Below are positions 63,174 through 64,000 of a DNA stretch of 64,000 nucleotides, in pieces. Location: NCBI RefSeq assembly GCF_001999905.1, contig NZ_CP019640.1, positions 3,452,001 through 3,516,000 of the forward strand, written 5' to 3'. A program made the position numbers and the translations under genes. Under the pieces are notes generated by a model. That model made no database searches. It had not been told where the DNA came from and saw only the letters and a list, made by a program, of their open reading frames with translations. Positions within the stretch are counted from its first letter, which is position 1, and every line of letters begins with the position of its first letter. This DNA comes from Planococcus lenghuensis. Its GTDB lineage: Bacteria; Bacillota; Bacilli; Bacillales_A; Planococcaceae.

Positions 63174-64000
63174 TCATCCTCCTATACACGCCAAGCCTTG
63201 TGCTTTGATGGCTTCCACTTTCCCTACTCCAATTCCGTCCACTATCGTCAATTCATCTAGGTTCTCGAATGGCCGCTCTTCGATAATCTCGCTGGCTAGT
63301 ACTTCCCCGATGCCGTCAATCTGGTCGAGCTCCGCCTGGGAAGCGATGTTGATATCGAGGCAGCGGTTTTCGCCTTCGACTGGTGTTCCTGCTTCGGCCG
63401 GTATGACTTTGAGTGTTTCGCCATCGGTCTGTACGATGATGGTGCCGTTCACGTCCGTGCCGAATACGTCCGCGCCTGTGTTCTCAGCCGACGCAATCAC
63501 TTCGGCGTGCGGGTGGCCGTATGGATTGCCCGCACCGGCGCTGTAGATGACGACTTCCGGCGAGACGGCTTTCAGGAACGCCCTACTTGTGGATGTGTTT
63601 GAGCCATGGTGGCCGAGCTGGAGCACTTCTGCATCGAGATCCGCTCTGCTGTCAATCATCTCCTGCTCCTGCTGCACGCCGGCGTCTCCTGTGAAGATGA
63701 AACCCGTTTCCCCGTATGACAGTTTCAACGCAATCGATTCCGCGTTCGATTCACCCGTGATTTCTTCCGGATAGAGCACATCGATTTCAAGCGGCCCTAA
63801 CTCGTATTCTTCACCGGCCCGCGGTTCGACGTATGCTGCGTCGGATGCGTCAATCGCTTCCAAGGCATTGATGAATGTGTCGGAAGTGCTGATGTTGCCG
63901 GACATCCAGACCTCGCTCACGTCGAACTGCTCAATTACTTCAGCGAGCTGGCCGATATGATCGGCATCAGGATGGGTACCGACCGCAATGTCGATTTGGC
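63174..64000 (-). CDS. MBL-fold hydrolase with helix-hairpin-helix C-terminus (partial, runs off the right edge)
   Basis: The open frame continues to base 64000, so the N-terminus is missing. Visible parts are the metallo-beta-lactamase metal motif GTHPDADHIG near the edge, LQLGHHGSNTSTSRAFL and IYSAGAGNPYGHPH. A C-terminal helix-hairpin-helix follows, with DIGIGEVLAS-like QIDGIGEVLASEI and VDGIGVGKVEAI. This matches ComEC/Rec2-like extracellular hydrolases with a DNA-binding tail. It may cleave or bind DNA outside the cell. DUF3006 follows within four bases. Confidence 0.87.
   Translation of the reverse strand, partial: QIDIAVGTHPDADHIGQLAEVIEQFDVSEVWMSGNISTSDTFINALEAIDASDAAYVEPRAGEEYELGPLEIDVLYPEEITGESNAESIALKLSYGETGFIFTGDAGVQQEQEMIDSRADLDAEVLQLGHHGSNTSTSRAFLKAVSPEVVIYSAGAGNPYGHPHAEVIASAENTGADVFGTDVNGTIIVQTDGETLKVIPAEAGTPVEGENRCLDINIASQAELDQIDGIGEVLASEIIEERPFENLDELTIVDGIGVGKVEAIKAQGLACIGG

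Overview
The window looks like chromosomal DNA from a Gram-positive member of the Bacillales, most likely the Planococcaceae/Caryophanaceae. Supporting signs are Shine-Dalgarno sequences of the AAGGAGG type, CcpA cre sites, a Bacillus-type LexA box in front of a UvrX-like polymerase and YolD pair, a SigB-like promoter in front of a KGG-repeat stress protein, a class III fructose-bisphosphatase, and the DUF2294/MpsC, YjzC and DUF3006 families. No rRNA, tRNA or CRISPR array was seen. All function calls come from reading motifs; no database search was run.

Layout. 1-11.7 kb (minus strand) is an acid-catabolic island: TetR regulator, TRAP transporter (dctPMQ), PaaG-like crotonase, quinone oxidoreductase, ACAD10/11-like acyl-CoA dehydrogenase, acyl-CoA ligase, second crotonase, nitronate-monooxygenase-like flavoprotein and thiolase. 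It reads as uptake, CoA activation and beta-oxidation of an unidentified carboxylic acid. 11.9-17.6 kb holds SOS polymerase, stress proteins, an amine oxidase and an MpsC-like protein. 18.3-28.0 kb is a divergent cluster: amidase, hyuA, hyuB, class III CoA-transferase, leuC and leuD on the minus strand, and a GntR regulator plus HMG-CoA-lyase-like enzyme on the plus strand. Two palindromic operators sit on the two promoters. I propose that this cluster opens a cyclic imide or hydantoin, removes ammonia, hydrates the resulting unsaturated diacid, transfers CoA and cleaves it to central metabolites.

28.4-39 kb carries fbp, a diguanylate cyclase flanked by two related unknown proteins, a DUF4357 protein, an SDR, and a LysR / MetE-like / AAHS-transporter locus. 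39.5-41.3 kb is a frameshifted SulP transporter. 42-57.7 kb is an AT-rich accessory island. It contains an XRE regulator facing a tiny-peptide operon that was split by a 3.0-kb TniA/TniB transposon with a 6-bp target duplication, then a PD-(D/E)XK-like protein, a receiver-like protein, an HNH-type protein, an unknown three-gene operon with a two-helix membrane protein, and a four-gene operon pairing two PLD-helicases with two NTP pyrophosphohydrolases. 57.9-64 kb holds a decayed agmatinase, an MDR oxidoreductase, cstA with a cre site, DUF3006 and an MBL-fold/helix-hairpin-helix protein cut by the window edge.

Four families of short dispersed repeats (86, about 100, about 134 and 64 bp) occur twice each, mostly beside gene ends. 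Several genes are visibly decayed (sulP, the agmatinase, an amine oxidase remnant and a small ORF near 60.5 kb).
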